Positions 12,040 to 24,476 of a DNA stretch of 64,000 bases are shown piece after piece (position 1 is the stretch's first letter; every line of letters starts with the position of its first letter). The translations under genes were made by a program, and so were the position numbers. The DNA comes from Protopterus annectens (Eukaryota; Chordata; Ceratodontiformes; Protopteridae): assembly GCF_019279795.1 (NCBI RefSeq), contig NC_056745.1:1492899179-1492963178 (forward strand), in the 5' to 3' direction. Below the pieces are notes generated by a model. That model worked only from the letters and a program-made list of their open reading frames with translations. It ran no database searches and was not told the origin of the DNA.

Positions 12040-12216
12040 CTACTTTAGGCGCTCCTGACAGGTTAGGGCAAGAAAAACTGATGTAATGGTGTCTGCTGCC
12101 TTACTTTATACTACTGATGACCTGATGCCAGTCCTCAAGTGACAACAACTGACACAGAAATACTAAGTCTTTGGTATTCGGGCCAGCCAACGGCTACCCT
12201 GGCAGGGATAACCCAA
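12040..12216. repeat. DIRS-B right inverted terminal repeat
   Basis: Starts near GGGCAAGAAAAACTG and is the reverse complement of the 256-445 block, ending at GGGATAACCCAA. The following bases do not resemble the right terminus of the other copies. Confidence 0.8.
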
Positions 12217-13159
12217 TTTTTTCAGGCTGCTGGTCACTTCGCGTTCAAAAGTGTGGTAGAGCAGCTTTTGGGAATTTCTTCTTGCCTCACTGTTGTGTGA
12301 TCTTAGAGTTACTATGTGTAATTACCATGGAGGTATATTTTTTTCTTTATCATTCTTTAGATTCAGTCTAAAAAGATTGCTGTATTTGAGTGCTTTCTTA
12401 AATTGTTTGCTCAAAGGTAGGACAAGTGTATATGTGTGTGTTGTGTATATATAGTGTGTACAGTTTGTGTACTGCAGGAAAGATATAGAATTATGTTTAA
12501 GATGCATGCAGCATAAATGAGATTTGTTTTGCTATCATGATTATTTTAATTTCTCCTTTTGTCTGTTTAGTTTGTAGTTCTTATTTATTGTATATTTTGA
12601 AAGCTGTTCATAAATCTAAATGAAAAAGAATCCATTTATAAATCTTTAAATATAAGAATCATAATGCAAAAGACCTAAAGTTGTCTGAAACAGTCATGAG
12701 TTTTGTCTTTAATGAGTAAACACTGTTTTAGTTGTTAAGGATCATACTGTAAAAAATATTCTTCAAAATTTGTTTTTTAAATTGCACCACATTAACCTTT
12801 CTTTTCTTTGGAAATGACTTTTTAATGCCATTCTTCTAAGGTGGCTTAGTGGTTTCCTACAAAACATCTTCAGTATGTTAACAGCCTGGTAAAAATAATC
12901 CATAATTTTAAGCTCTGTACACTTTTTTTTCAAATACATTTGAATTAATTCCGTAGTATTTATACGCAACATCTTAAATAACTATGTACACTGTTTACAT
13001 TAGCTTGACACTATAACAGATCTTAATGTATACAGTTACTTTATAAGTAAGTCCAATCCATTATTAGAGTATCTGATTAATTATCGTATAGTGTCAATCA
13101 GCGATAAGACTTTTGCCCCAGGTTTGTTGATAAATGGCTTTGGATAAATTCTTAGTTCT
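12217..13159. other. Unassigned AT-rich interval
   Basis: No convincing gene or repeat is recognised. The part nearest 13159 may be the 3' untranslated tail of the neighbouring L1-like LINE. Confidence 0.4.
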
Positions 13160-14990
13160 TTAATTTTAATTTCCAGTAATGCTGTGGTCTTCAGTAGGCT
13201 GTAGAAGTCTTCCAAAGTTGGTATTTGTATTCCATCTTCTTGTTATACACTTCCTTGAAATTGCAAGTATAGTCCATACTAGACACATGTTTGACCTGTT
13301 CAAATGAGGACCTTCGTTCCCATTTAATAATACAAGAGCTTTAATTAAATAAAATGATTCATTAAATAAAGCTTGTAGAAAGTTAATACAATTCCAAAAT
13401 GGCTTAATTTTAACACAAAGAAAATGTGGTTCCAATCTGCATTGTGTACTTGCTCACATCTCCTACATATTCCTTTTATGGAAGAACTAATTTTTCTGAT
13501 TCTGTTTGGGGTTAAGAATGCTCTGTGCAAGCATTTCCAATTAAAAACTTTTCAGTATTGTGTAAAGGATGTATATTTTATCAATAATAAGATATTTGTT
13601 TTAATATCTTCAGTTAACTGTATTGAGTGTCCTTTTGTTATATATTTCCAATATGAGGTTTTGGGTGTTGTTTTATAGTTTATCAATATTTTGTAAAATT
13701 TTGAAATACTCTTTCCTATGTCAAAATCATTATATATGATTTCATATATGTATTTCATAAATTTAGGTATTTCTTTAAATGAATTGTTAATTTCTGCTTA
13801 AATCTTGTGAATATGACAGATACTCTGTAAAGTTAGCCAGTCTTTTTGTGGAATTTTGTATGTTTTTATTTCTTGCATATCTAAAACTTTTAGTTCTTTG
13901 ATACATTGGAGCCAACAAACTTTCTATTACCAGGAATTAATATTTTCTCTGTATTTTATGTGGATATTTCTTTGTGACTTTTAATGGTGTTAAAAGATCA
14001 AACCAGATTTTAAATCTATATTTGCATTAATAATTTTCCTAAATGAGTCAATGTAATAATCGTATGAGTTTTAGTGGGTTTAGTTGTTATATTGTATACT
14101 AATACATATGTGCCATGGCAAATTGTTTTTATCTGTCACTTGAATTTTTTTTTGTAAATCAAATTAATTTATTGATATTAGTTAGTAATTCTTTCCAATT
14201 TGGAGCATAATTTGGATCTATCCAGTCTGAGATTGTTTTAGATATTGATGCTTTTATATATGTTTCTATATCAGGAAAGTTTTTAATCCTCCCTGATTCC
14301 ATGGTCTGATATGATGCATTAAAGGTATTCTGTTTCTTTTGGGAAACCAAAAAATTTTATTACACATGAATTTATTTAAGTATATTCCATTCTGGTAACC
14401 GTTGTATTGCCAAAGTTATATGTATGATCTTGGGCAGTAAAACCATTTTTATTAACTGTAGTCTATCTTCAAATGTTAATATTTTGTTCCATGTTTCCAC
14501 AGATATTTTAATTGTATTGATGATATTATTGTAGTTTTTTTGACTAATTCATTATTATCCTTGCATAACTCAATTCCTAGATATTTTAAGGTAGATTATT
14601 GTTCCCTATGATGTGATCCCCCTTAGTCTGCAGTTCTTTTTTTCATTTAAAAATAAAAAAACATGATTTTGATTTATTGAAATGGAGTCCTGAAGTCATG
14701 TGAAATTTGTCAATTAACATATCTAATTCTTCTAATGCCTCTTTTGTATTAGATAATGTTAATAATATGTCATCAGCAAATAGCATTACTTTAGAATTGT
14801 ATTGTTCATAAACATCTATTCCTTTGATTTTTATATTGTTATGAATTGAATATGCCAATAATTCAATAGCCAGAGCAAATAGAATCTGTGACATGGGACA
14901 TCCTTGTTTAGTGCCTTTTGTTATATGTATAGTTTCAGAGGTAAAAGGACCCAACTTGACATACGCTAAATTATTTATATATATATTCTT
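13160..14990 (-). mobile_element. L1/Tx1-like LINE, 5'-truncated remnant
   Basis: Read on the minus strand, the 14954-14643 portion has RT motifs typical of the L1 clade: GTKQGCPMSQILFALAIELL followed by the FADD box (LFADDILLTLSNTKEAL). Further downstream (14350-14159) are the segments FNASYQTMESGRIKN and ISDWIDPNYAPNWKEL, like the thumb/connection part of Tx1-type LINEs. At 13530-13170 is a CRRC-type Cys motif with KCITRRW, as in the C-terminal region of this clade. Endonuclease and ORF1 are absent, so it is 5'-truncated. The reading frame is broken several times between the recognised blocks. Confidence 0.8.
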
Positions 14991-16975
14991 TAGGAGATGA
15001 ACAAAGATGCAGGAAATTCAAACAGTACTAGTATTTTGAATAAATAGTCCCAATTTAGGGATCTCTGTACACTTCTGATAACAGTGAGCAGTCTTTTGGG
15101 TAGAATGTACCGAACAAGCCGAGCAACATTTCTGAATTCTAAGGGTTCCGAATACCCCACATGGGTCCTGTCCCTCCTGGAATTACTCTGACATCCATCT
15201 GATATTGTTCTGGGTGTTCTTTGCTCCTCACTGCTTTTACCAGTGTATTTGTTAATGTGTTCCTCAGGATCCTTTCAGAGAAAGAGATGTTCATAACTCT
15301 GTTTGGGAATTGCATTTAAAATATTTTGAAATCTACAAAAACAACAAAGTCTGATGCAGTGACTCATGATGAGACATAATGTCATGACTCCTAAATAACG
15401 GGTTAAGTTTTGTAATATTTGTTTCTCATTGCTGTATTTATTTATTTATTTATTTTTATTCCACCTATCTTTGAGAGAGCATTTTTCTCTTATTTTGATT
15501 TTTCCTATTTTTAATTATAAATTATTGCTTCAGCATTAATCTCAGCGTCAGGACTTCTTTTGTCAATGAGCACAACTTCTTTATCCAACAGTATCCCTCC
15601 AGCTTAAACTCATAGACTCCTCTTTAACGTCTGTGTTTTCATAGAACATGACATCCTGCCTTTAGCCCACTAATAAGCCTCACATAAAGCAAGTCTCTTG
15701 TAATCAAATGTTGTTGCTCAGATTTCATTCAGAATAAATTTCAGCTATTAAGTCTCTTGTTCTGGATAATATTTTTCATGTTCTGGTTTTAATACTTAAC
15801 CACACTGGCCTTTACTCTCCTTAGAAATGATCGCTGTTTTCTGAATTGCAATGCCTTTAAGAGCATTTTTCAGAGTTTATCACAATTTATGGTTTCCACC
15901 AGAAAAATTTTCTATTTTTAATTCCTTATTAAACATGCTACTTTGGAGGAACCATCATCAGAAATCTAAGTTTAACTTCATTGCTGTTTTTAAACAAAGT
16001 GCATTATTTGCTCTGTGGTGTGAATCATAGGAAGAGCAATCTTTTTCTTGTATAGTTACAATTTCTGTCATTTGTACATTTTGTCATTCTTACTTGTGCT
16101 GATTGGCTAAGTATTATTCTGTGGGTGTGGCTGCCTGACTACCTTCTCATTGATTTCAGTCAGTCAGTAATTTAGGCTAGAGCTGGATTGTGATCAAATG
16201 GGGGGGTCCTAAGTAATGGATTCGGGCTCCCCTACACACACAGCAAAACCCCTGCCCTCCCAGCCATTCCAGTGCCCCATTACTTGGCCATCTCTCCCAG
16301 TTACCATAAGCACTGTTCAAACCTGTCAGTGTACGTACTGTTTTCTTCTTTACTTCTACAATAATTAGATATTTGGATTTAATTTAAAACTTTTATTTTA
16401 TTTTTTTATTTATTTTGCTTTATTTCAAATGTTATAGCTCAAACACTGATAGACATTGTTAAACAAAAGAATACAGTCTCACAATGAAAACAGACTTGGC
16501 ATTAACAGTAAACTTCTGTTCCCTTGAAACTTACATTCATTGAAATGGTATTGAAACCCACATTCAAAGAAATACATCTGGCCGATGAAGTTTACCTTTG
16601 GGCTCTTTTCAAATGATAGGCTCCTCACACACACTTTTACGACCATGTATAAAAATGCATGTGTTCTTTGATTCACCTTCATGATAATAAATTATAGTCC
16701 ACTTGTTAGTGTGTTTTAAATTTGTGGTTTTGAACATTTTTCCAGTAAGCAGTGAAACAAAATGTAAGCACCAATAATGTCCAAACTGTCCATTAAAAAC
16801 ATTTCAACAGTAAATGACCACTCACTCTCTGTTGATATGCACTATCTCTGCAGAAGTAAAAGTAATCTGAATAATTTTGCATTAAAGAGGTCTGTAACTA
16901 ATGAAGAGGTTGCTGCTGAGAACTTTATATTTCAATGTTTCGTCTACAAATTAAGTGCCTGCTGCCCTTGAAAAA
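14991..16975. other. Unassigned AT-rich interval
   Basis: Contains a (TTTA)n tract near 15434-15465 and a T-rich tract at 16385-16425. No coding or structural RNA signal is supported. Confidence 0.4.
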
Positions 16976-16979
16976 TAAA

Positions 16980-17190
16980 TTGCCTAGGTTACTAGGGAAT
17001 GGATGGCAAACTTGACCACAAGTTCATTATTACTTGCATCTCATCCAAGGGAGGACGTAATGGACTGCAGCGCACCCAACCCCCCCCTTAAAGTACAACA
17101 CAGGATCAACAGTCCATCTACATGGTGTGAAAGTAGAACCTGCAGCCTTCTGCATCAAAAGCAGGCACTACCTGGTGTGTAACGAAAACT
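16980..17190 (-). mobile_element. Possible tRNA-derived SINE
   Basis: On the minus strand a head near 17190 reads GGTAGTGCCTGCTTTTGATG and then GCAGGTTCTACTTTC, resembling degenerate A and B boxes of a tRNA-derived promoter. The body after it includes a run of G and ends near 16980 in an A-rich tail. Similarity is by pattern only, so this could be another repeat type. Confidence 0.35.
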
Positions 17191-17397
17191 GCTTTTAAAT
17201 TCTATAGCACAAACCGTGACAACCATTTGCTAAATAAAACACTTGCACATTAAAAAGAGAATTAGCATGAGCAGTATTAAACTTCTCTTCCTTTGATTCT
17301 CACAGTTCCTTGAAATTGCAGTTTGAGTAGTTTTGTAGTTGGTGTAGAGGATTCAGGCTCTTGTCTCCTATAATTTAAGGGATAGGGTTTGAGCCTG

Positions 17398-17401
<4 letters not shown>

Positions 17402-17470
<69 letters not shown>
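17402..17470. repeat. (CA)n microsatellite
   Basis: About 34 uninterrupted CA dinucleotides. Confidence 0.98.
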
Positions 17471-17472
<2 letters not shown>

Positions 17473-17679
17473 TGAGATGCAGTTGGATTTAAGAGACTGA
17501 TGCAGCTCTCAGTCATGGTGCTGCTTCGCTGGAGTCTGGATCAGGCATTAGAGTTTTTTAAATCTTAAAAAATGTTTTACTTAACACACATACCATTCAC
17601 AAAAACACACACAATTCTTTAATTTTGCATACACTTACCGATGGAACGTTTAAGGCAGTAACAGGCAGACAGCACATGT

Positions 17680-17980
17680 CCACATACCTCTCAACTGTCC
17701 CTGATTTCCAGGGATGTCCACGAGGTAGACTCCAAAATTTAGCTCTGTCCCTCTTAATCCTGCTTAAAACTGGTGACTCTTGGAGGAAAGGTGATGAGTT
17801 ATACTCAATAAATAATGGCAGTAAGACGTGTCGATTTCTTTTATTTCACAAAATGTATAGTAACTAACATTCTTTTACTCTATCGATGTGTGAAGTTAAT
17901 AGTATTAATATGTTAAAAATGTCCGTGATTGTCCCTGATTTTTTCTAGATTTGTCTGATTCTGTTGAAATATGTCCCTGA
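17680..17980. repeat. Interval with recurring GTCCCTGATT motif
   Basis: The motif GTCCCTGATT or a close variant recurs at both ends of this interval (near 17697, 17930 and 17972). This suggests a decayed non-autonomous transposon whose ends carry the motif. No target duplication was established. Confidence 0.35.
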
Positions 17981-18079
17981 TTATGTGAGAGCTATGCATG
18001 TCCAGCAGTCAGATTTTGTGTTTAAATTTCATGTGCTGACCTGGAAAAAAAGCAGAAAGCAACAACAGGTGTGTACACT

Positions 18080-18445
18080 GACTCGCACAGGGATGCACAG
18101 ATGCAGAGGGTGTTCTTTGTGTGCATTGACTTGCACAGGGATGCACAGATGCAGAGGGTGTTCTTTGTGTGCATTGACTCACAGGGATGCACAGATGCAG
18201 AGGGTGTTCTTTGTGTGCATTGACTTGCACAGGGATGCACAGATGCAGAAGGGTGTTCTTTGTGTGCTTTGACGTGCACACGGATGCACAGATGCAGAGG
18301 GTGTTCTTTGTGTGCATTGACTCGCACAGGGATGCACAGGGTGTTCTTGGTGTACACTGACTCGGACAGGGATGAACAGATGTAGAGGGTGTTCTTGGTG
18401 TACATTGACTCGCACAGGGATGCACAGATGCAGAGGGTGTTCTTG
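18080..18445. repeat. 48-bp minisatellite, about 8 units
   Basis: Units begin with GACTCGCACAGGGATGCACA-like sequence at 18080, 18128, 18176, 18222, 18271, 18319, 18359 and 18407. Most spacings are 46-49 bp and one is 40 bp. The unit resembles positions 18617-18652 of the SINE that follows. Long open frames crossing the array are by-products of the repeat. Confidence 0.95.
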
Positions 18446-18501
18446 AATAATGAACGCCATTAAAGATGTGTAATTTTTTTTTTTTTTTTTTTTTTAATAT
18501 T

Positions 18502-18790
18502 GGGCGGCACAGTGGTGCAGTGGTTAACATTGTCACCAAGGATGCACAGCAAGAGGTTCTCCGTGTGCATTCTCGGCTGGGGTGCCTGCTGTGTGAAGTT
18601 TGCATGTTCTCCTGTGTTGCACAGATGCAGAGGGTTTTCTTTGTGTGCTTTCTCCACATTCCAAAGACATGCATCTGGAGGATGTTTTTGGGCATTGACT
18701 CCACTGAAAACAGGCTCTGTGGAACATAGTCGGACTTTCCCAGTCAACAAATGATAAATAAAAATAAAATAAATAAATAAAATAAATATT
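18502..18790 (+). mobile_element. tRNA-derived SINE with LINE-like tail
   Basis: It starts GGCGGCACAGTGGTGCAGTG, the head of a widespread fish/amphibian tRNA-derived SINE type with a recognisable A box. The centre has GTTTGCATGTTCTCC and CCAAAGACATGC, motifs of the same SINE group. The tail (CCACTGAAAACAGG, then CCCAGTCAACAAATG and A/T-rich repeats) matches the 3' end of the minus-strand L2-like LINE at 37748-37850, so that LINE family is the likely mobilising partner. A T run of about 22 bases lies just upstream. Confidence 0.8.
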
Positions 18791-19637
18791 AAAAACTAAA
18801 TGTTCTGGCAGCACCACTGACCAGCGGGCCTCCTCACTGCCAGCAGGCCCTAGTTGACTGCCTAGGTCACCTAGTGCGAATCCAGCTTTGTCTGTCATCT
18901 GCCTTTCCTGTGCTATTTGCATGACCAACACATGATAGCCTACAGAATTAATGTGATCATGGCTGTTTGTGTAAATGAGTTAAGTCTCCTTACATGTCAG
19001 ATCTTCAGATTTGTCAGATGTAGCATTTTATAGGCATCCATTTTAAAGCTAGACTGCATTACTTTTTTATCCACTGTTTTACTTGTTGTGGTTTGAGAGT
19101 TTACAGTTTGAAGAATGTAATTTCTCTTGTGCAGTACCTGTCTAGTTCATTATATGCTGTCAGCCCTTAACTTTGTGGTTATTTGTCTGACTTAATCTTT
19201 GGGTGGTGCCATTTCCATTAAATGGTAGTGCATGCCAGGTTGTGCTTGTTCATGGAATGTGCCATTTAGATAAATAAAAAAAATAATTTTTTTTTTTTTT
19301 TTACTAAGGTAGGACAGGTAAGTTAAATTGAATTACTCTAGTTTCTTTTTGTTACAAGTCAGTATATTTGTAAGTAAGCTTTATTGTCTGTAGTACTTTT
19401 TTCACTTACTAGGAAGTTAATTTCTGATGCTACTCGTTAATAAATCTGGTCAAAGACTAATTCTGGTAACTTAGGCTGAAAGATGATAGTTTGCTGTGAT
19501 GTATCCTTTACTGTGTTGTTTACACAGCAGAACCTAGCCTTGCAACTTGGGGGTGGGGGGCAAGACTTGCATGTCTTATTTTAATTTTATTACTCTTAAT
19601 ATTCATGGCCATTTATAAACGGGATGTTTCACTTATT
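18791..19637. other. Unassigned interval
   Basis: No coding signal seen. An A/T homopolymer pair near 19275-19305 may mark the tail of another decayed retroposon. Confidence 0.35.
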
Positions 19638-19659
19638 TGGTTACAAATTAAGACAGTGA

Positions 19660-20466
19660 CCAAGCCAAACCAGTATGGTATAAAGTTTAATACAAAATAT
19701 CCACACCAAATAAGCACTTTTGTTTCACCCACGGAAACGTTATCAAAATGGTGTGTTGTGACAAACAAACTTTTAAAATAATCAAAAACTGAATGCAAGT
19801 GGCTGTTATGTTAATTACACAACATTTGAAAAAGTTGTGTGCTGTTTAATATACACACGTGCTCAACTCAATTTGGTAAAAATATTTAGAAAAATGTATG
19901 TACACAAATGTTATTTACAAAAGTGTATAGAATCTCCTATACATGACAACAAAGATGTTATCAAATGTTTGCTTTCAGTTTCAAGGCAGGAACTATGGAA
20001 AGGTGATCATTTAAACCAGGGTTTACACAGGCATCAAAAAACATTTGTCATATCTCATAATATTCCAACCTGGTTTCCCAAATCACCACCCCTTTCAGGA
20101 ATCTGCACGTGCTAGATCACCCAAAATTTAAATTTGGCTGAGGGACAAACTAAACGGTGTCTATAGAGGGCATTGGTATCTTTGCCCCTGTTTAAATCAT
20201 ATAAGTGCTCATATATTCTCTGTCTAAGACATCTCTCAGTCTTGTCTGTATAGAATGCATAACAGATGGTACAATGTGCCAGTTATACTACTCTTTTAGA
20301 GGCACAATTGTGGTGCCTTTCAGTAGGAATAAACTTATCCAAGCCTGGTAGGAATAACTCGCTGTTATTAACCACCATCCAACACTGTGCACAAGTGCCA
20401 CATCTGAAAGTACCCTTATTTTTGTGTGATGTGAAGTTATTAACTCGTGATGCATTCTCAAACAAG
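19660..20466 (-). pseudogene. PLE-1 minus arm: GIY-YIG endonuclease end
   Basis: On the minus strand, 20465-20283 reads FENASRVNNFTSHKNKGTF followed by RCGTCAQCW, the Cys-rich linker before the nuclease. The remainder down to about 19950 corresponds to the GIY-YIG domain (TERCL and QRIYEHLYDL are recognisable). The 3' untranslated part ends near 19658 and contains a hairpin/GAAAC block at 19684-19750. The match to the plus arm is close over this whole stretch. Fossil. Confidence 0.82.
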
Positions 20467-20655
20467 ATGTTTGTGTTACCCTGCTGCAGTCATTACACTT
20501 GGGTTATCCTGACGTCAGGTGGTCCGCAGTCGGCCCGAATTCCAAAGTCTTGGTCCGGCGTCGGTTGCTGTCGCTTCTTCCCTGACGTCAGTGTGTCAGG
20601 GGTATATAAGAGGCATCCAACGCCATTTTCTTCAGTCTTTCTTGCCGCACGGTGC
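20467..20655. repeat. DIRS-C left inverted terminal repeat
   Basis: Reverse complement of about 25912-26086. Contains two TGACGTCAG palindromes (CRE-like) and a TATATAAG box at 20603-20610, a plausible promoter core. Confidence 0.9.
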
Positions 20656-20779
20656 CTGAAGCAGAAGCAGTTCGCAAGTGCCGGTCGGCCGACACCTGAG
20701 ATTTTCGATTTGAATTTCAGTCTGAATTCTTCAATAAAGCTAAGTACCCTGTTGGGGAACATTTTCTTGCCTCAGTCCG

Positions 20780-22560
20780 ATGTCAGAAAAAGTTAACAAT
20801 TGCATTTCTTGTGGGAAGCAAATACCTCATAAGGACATCCATTCCTATTGTATTCCTTGCCTAGGCCCAGACCATGACATCACAGGTTGTCGGTTTTGCG
20901 CTAGGTTTAATAAACACGCTATCAAATGCCGTTTTGACTTCGCACGACATTATTTTGGTAGGAAATTCAATTATATCATGCCGTCGGAGTAGCCGACGAC
21001 TGCTATTCTTAAAAAACGCAAGGATAAGGACAGGCAGCCTAGGAATAAGCCAGACCACGAGGCCTCAGCTGGGCCTGTCACCGGTTCTCTGGTTTTCAGT
21101 GAGGCGCCTACGCAGCCCCTGATGACTGCAGAGCTGGAACCCCAGACAGCTGCCAACTTCCATGCGGAGTCTACTAGGCCGACGCAGCCATCTTCCGACA
21201 CCGGAGCAGATTTAGACACCGGTGCAGAGGAAACACCTTTGGTTGCAGAAGGTGTCTTCAGACCGACTGCTCTCACCATTAAATCTTATGCAAAACTTAA
21301 AACTCCTTTAAAACCTAAGAAAACTTTTCATCAGTCTACAGGTCAAGGCCCCATGCCTAAGAAACAGATGCTTAAGATGGCTGAAGATTTAATTACCCTT
21401 ATCAGGGGTTCCCATCTCCCTCCTGATAAAAAGACCAAGACAAGAGGAGGATTATGCATCCTCTGACCAGGTTTCTCTCTCCTCAGATTCTTCTGAGGAA
21501 CAGGATTACACTTTTTCACCTTATGAGGATTCTGATGCTGAAGTTTCTATTCCATCAGCATCTCCCCCTGAAGACTACTCCTTTGCGGAAACATTACATA
21601 CCATGAAGGAACATTTCCACTGGGAAGGCCAGGAACTCAGATTCTAAGAAAAGGCTCTGAGAGTTCCTTCTCTTACCCCAGCACAGACCTCTTGCTATTC
21701 CTCCTGTTTTAGATATTGTGGATGATGTCTACTTGGAGTCTAGTTTAAATCCAGACTCTCTACCTCCTGCTCCAGCCAAACCAGACAGATACTACAGAGT
21801 ACCTGACTCACACAAATTCCTTTATAAAAGCCCTGTAGCTGACCCAGAAACCATATCCCAGGGTCCTAAGGGAGCAAAGGCTTCTATGGCTAAAAATCCT
21901 GTACCCTCTGAAAGAGATTCCAGAGCCCTAGATAGATGGGGAAAGAAAATGTACACCTCTGCAACTCTGGCTATGAGAGCATTAAATTGTCAGTTTCACA
22001 TGTTGAAATATAAACAATTCCTCTTGTCTCAGTTAAAACAAAAAATGAGCACACACTCAGAACAGCCAGAGTTCAAGGAAATGCAGGATCTGTTGCATGC
22101 AGCTGAACAGGTGGGCAAGCATACTTTACAATGCGGATTTGATTCACTGGAAGCTTCCTGTAGAGCAGCTGTTACTGACTCAGTCATTCGTAGACATGCT
22201 TGGTTAAAAGAGCAAACCCTCCCTGACCATGTTAAAGCAAAATTATTAGATGCACCTTTACAACAGGATGTATTATTTGGTGTCAAAGCAGAAGAGGTTT
22301 TAAAGAAAATGGAGGATAAGGCTAAATCTATGCAAATGGTCAAGGATTTCTTGCAGGTACAACCCCCTCACTTCAGCAGAAATTGGCCAACAAAAAATTG
22401 GTCCTTTCCAGCTTCAGACAGATCACAGAGGGGCAAATACAGATGCCCAAGGGGCAGAGGTCAGTCACAGGGCCCTTACAAACCTTGCCAATGGGGTTCT
22501 GCTACCCAGAAAGGAGGAGAAGACAGGCCCCAAGCTAACAGAAGGCAGACACAATGACTC
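20780..22560 (+). pseudogene. DIRS-C gag-like region
   Basis: MSEKVNNCISCGKQIPHKD opens the region at 20780, with further CIPC and CRFC pairs, a putative metal-binding block. A basic linker follows, then an acidic patch. The long final part (21718-22557, open) has PDRYYRVPDSHKFLYKS, ALNCQFHMLKYKQF and the GFDSLEASCRAAV core, and ends in a Gln/Arg/Gly-rich tail. The preserved final part shows best what this protein looks like in the family. Fossil overall. Confidence 0.82.
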
Positions 22561-22600
22561 CATCCTCAAACTACCAAGCAAATCTCTCCTGGCAACACCC

Positions 22601-24335
22601 TTGGGAGGAAAACTAGCATTTTTTGCAGACAACTGGCACATCATCACAAAAGACAAATGGGTTCTAAACATTGTCTCTCAAGGATACAGATTCCACTTTC
22701 ATACTTTACCAAGGATCAAAGGAATGCCAAGCCTGTCACCAAATCAATGGGCAGAGGCACAAAAACAAATTACAGCTCTTATGGACATGAGAGCCATTCA
22801 ATAGGTACCCACACAGGAGTAAGGACAAGGACTTTACTCAAGACTCTTCCAAGTTCCGAGAAAGGACAAAGCATGGAAACCCATTCTGGATCTTTCAGTT
22901 CTGAACACCTATCTGCAAGTACCAAAATTCAAGATGCTAACACTACAGCAGCTTCTTCCCATGCTGGGCAAGAATGTTTGGCTAGTCACTTTGGGCCTCA
23001 AGGAGGCATACCTGCATGTCCCTATCAGACAAAATTGCAGAAGATGCCTCCACTTCATTGCAGGTTCAACGCATTACCAATTCTCTGCACTGCCCTTTGG
23101 CTTATCTACTGTGCCCAGGGTCTTCACAAAATGCCTGGCACCAGTAATTGCATACTGAGGTCAAAGAGGAATTCAAATATACCCATACCTAGACGACTGT
23201 CTTATTCAAGCAGAAAGCAAGGACATTCTTTTACAGCATCTGGCATTTGTCAAACACCTAAGTTGCCTAGCGTACACAGTAAACGAAAATAAATCAAAAC
23301 TAGTGCCTTCACAAAACATAATATTCCTGGGTGCCAGCTTGAATACAACGGCCCAGATGGCTTATCTCATGCCAGATAAACAATGACAACTGTCTCAATA
23401 TTTCAAAATAATGGCAACAAAGACCCAACTCCCTGCAAGAAAAATTCTGCAGGCCTTGGGATTCATGGCATCTTGCATTCTACTAATACCATTTGCAAAG
23501 CTGCATATGAGAAAATTACAATGGTACGTGAAAAGTGTATGGACTCAGCACAGCCACAGCTTGGAAACAGTGATTCCACTCATTCCCTGCCTTCAACAGG
23601 AGTTTCTATGGTGGGCACAGGCATGTCACGTCATCAAGGGTCAGCCTTTCACCTTACCCGCTGCCAGACAAACTATGACAACAGATGCATCGGACTATGC
23701 CTGGGGAGCACACATGGCAGGACAGTGCATTTAGGGCAAATGGACTGCAGATCAGAGACACCTGCATATCAATCAAAAAGAAATGCTAGCAGTGCAGAAT
23801 GCCCTAACAGCTTTCAAGGACCTTCTACACCCAAGACAACTACTAATAAGGACAGACAACACCACAGTTATGTGGTACATAAGCAAGGGGGCACACATTC
23901 CTACCCTCTATGCAGACAAGCAATGACCTTGTGGAACACTGCACTGTCTTACCAGGTTCAATTACAAGCACAATTCCTGCCAGGAAAGAAAAACATATTG
24001 GCAGACGACCTAAGCAAAAACATCATGGATCCACACAAATGGAAACTAGATCCACAAGTATTTGCAATGATAGCTCAAAAATGGGGACGCCCAGACATAG
24101 ATATGTTTGCAAGCTCCCACAACCACCAACTTCAAATATTTTGCACAAGGACCTTCCATCCACTAGCTTGGAAAGTGGACGGTCTCTCATTCAGTTGGAA
24201 AACATTAACAGTGTATGACTTCCCTCCACTGCCTCTTCTAGCAAAGGTACTGCTAAAAGTCAGATTAGAGAGGCCACAAATGATTCTCATTGCACCAGAT
24301 TGGCCACGCCAACATTGGTATCCAATTTTAAGGAC
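22601..24335 (+). pseudogene. DIRS-C RT, RNase H and methyltransferase-like region
   Basis: RT blocks include WVLNIVSQGYRFHFHTLP near the start, KFKMLTLQQLLPMLGK at about 22925 and ALPFGLSTVPRVFTKCL at about 23090. RNase H blocks are TTDASDYAWGAHMAGQC at about 23680 and the KQGGTHSYPL strand at about 23884. The methyltransferase-like block has RPDIDMFASSHNHQL and MILIAPDWPRQHWYPIL at about 24090-24335. Fossil, several breaks. Confidence 0.88.
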
Positions 24336-24476
24336 CAGGGCCCACCATGGATTTTGCCACAAATACCTCGTCTGCTCACCCAGTGAGACAATCTGATTCT
24401 ACACAGCCAGCTCAAGACTTTAAACCTGGCTGCATGGCAAATTACCTAAACAGCCAGCCAACACCTTTATCCAAAG

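Larger units (their letters stand above)
256..12216 (+). mobile_element. DIRS-B: old DIRS retrotransposon hosting three later insertions
   Basis: DIRS elements move with a reverse transcriptase and a tyrosine recombinase instead of an integrase. The left terminus starts at 256, and the right inverted repeat is recognisable up to about 12216, beyond which the expected extreme terminus is not seen. Without the foreign DNA (DIRS-A, a CR1 tail and a fold-back element) it is about 5.5 kb, like its relatives here. The order is gag-like, RT, RNase H, methyltransferase-like and recombinase, followed by the internal complementary region. It is more GC-rich and more diverged than A, C and D, and it must predate A, which sits in its leader. 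It is a broken fossil with roughly eight interruptions of reading frame besides the insertions. Confidence 0.9.

Noticed and set aside
12763-12972. Lys-rich 69-codon open frame on the minus strand
   Set aside because: No match to the L1-like protein blocks nearby and composition typical of AT-rich noise.
16777-16971. 64-codon open frame on the plus strand
   Set aside because: No recognisable domain, no splice or promoter context, and no conservation evidence available.
17277-17516. Open frame with a Cys-Val run
   Set aside because: It is the (CA)n repeat in translation.
18502-18575. A functional tRNA gene
   Set aside because: The A box is recognisable but the B box is degenerate and the sequence continues as a SINE body and LINE-type tail.
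18009-18704. A 231-codon open frame on the minus strand with repeated HPCASQCT-like units
   Set aside because: The repeats are the 48-bp minisatellite read in a frame without stops; the frame ends in the SINE and has no independent coding support.
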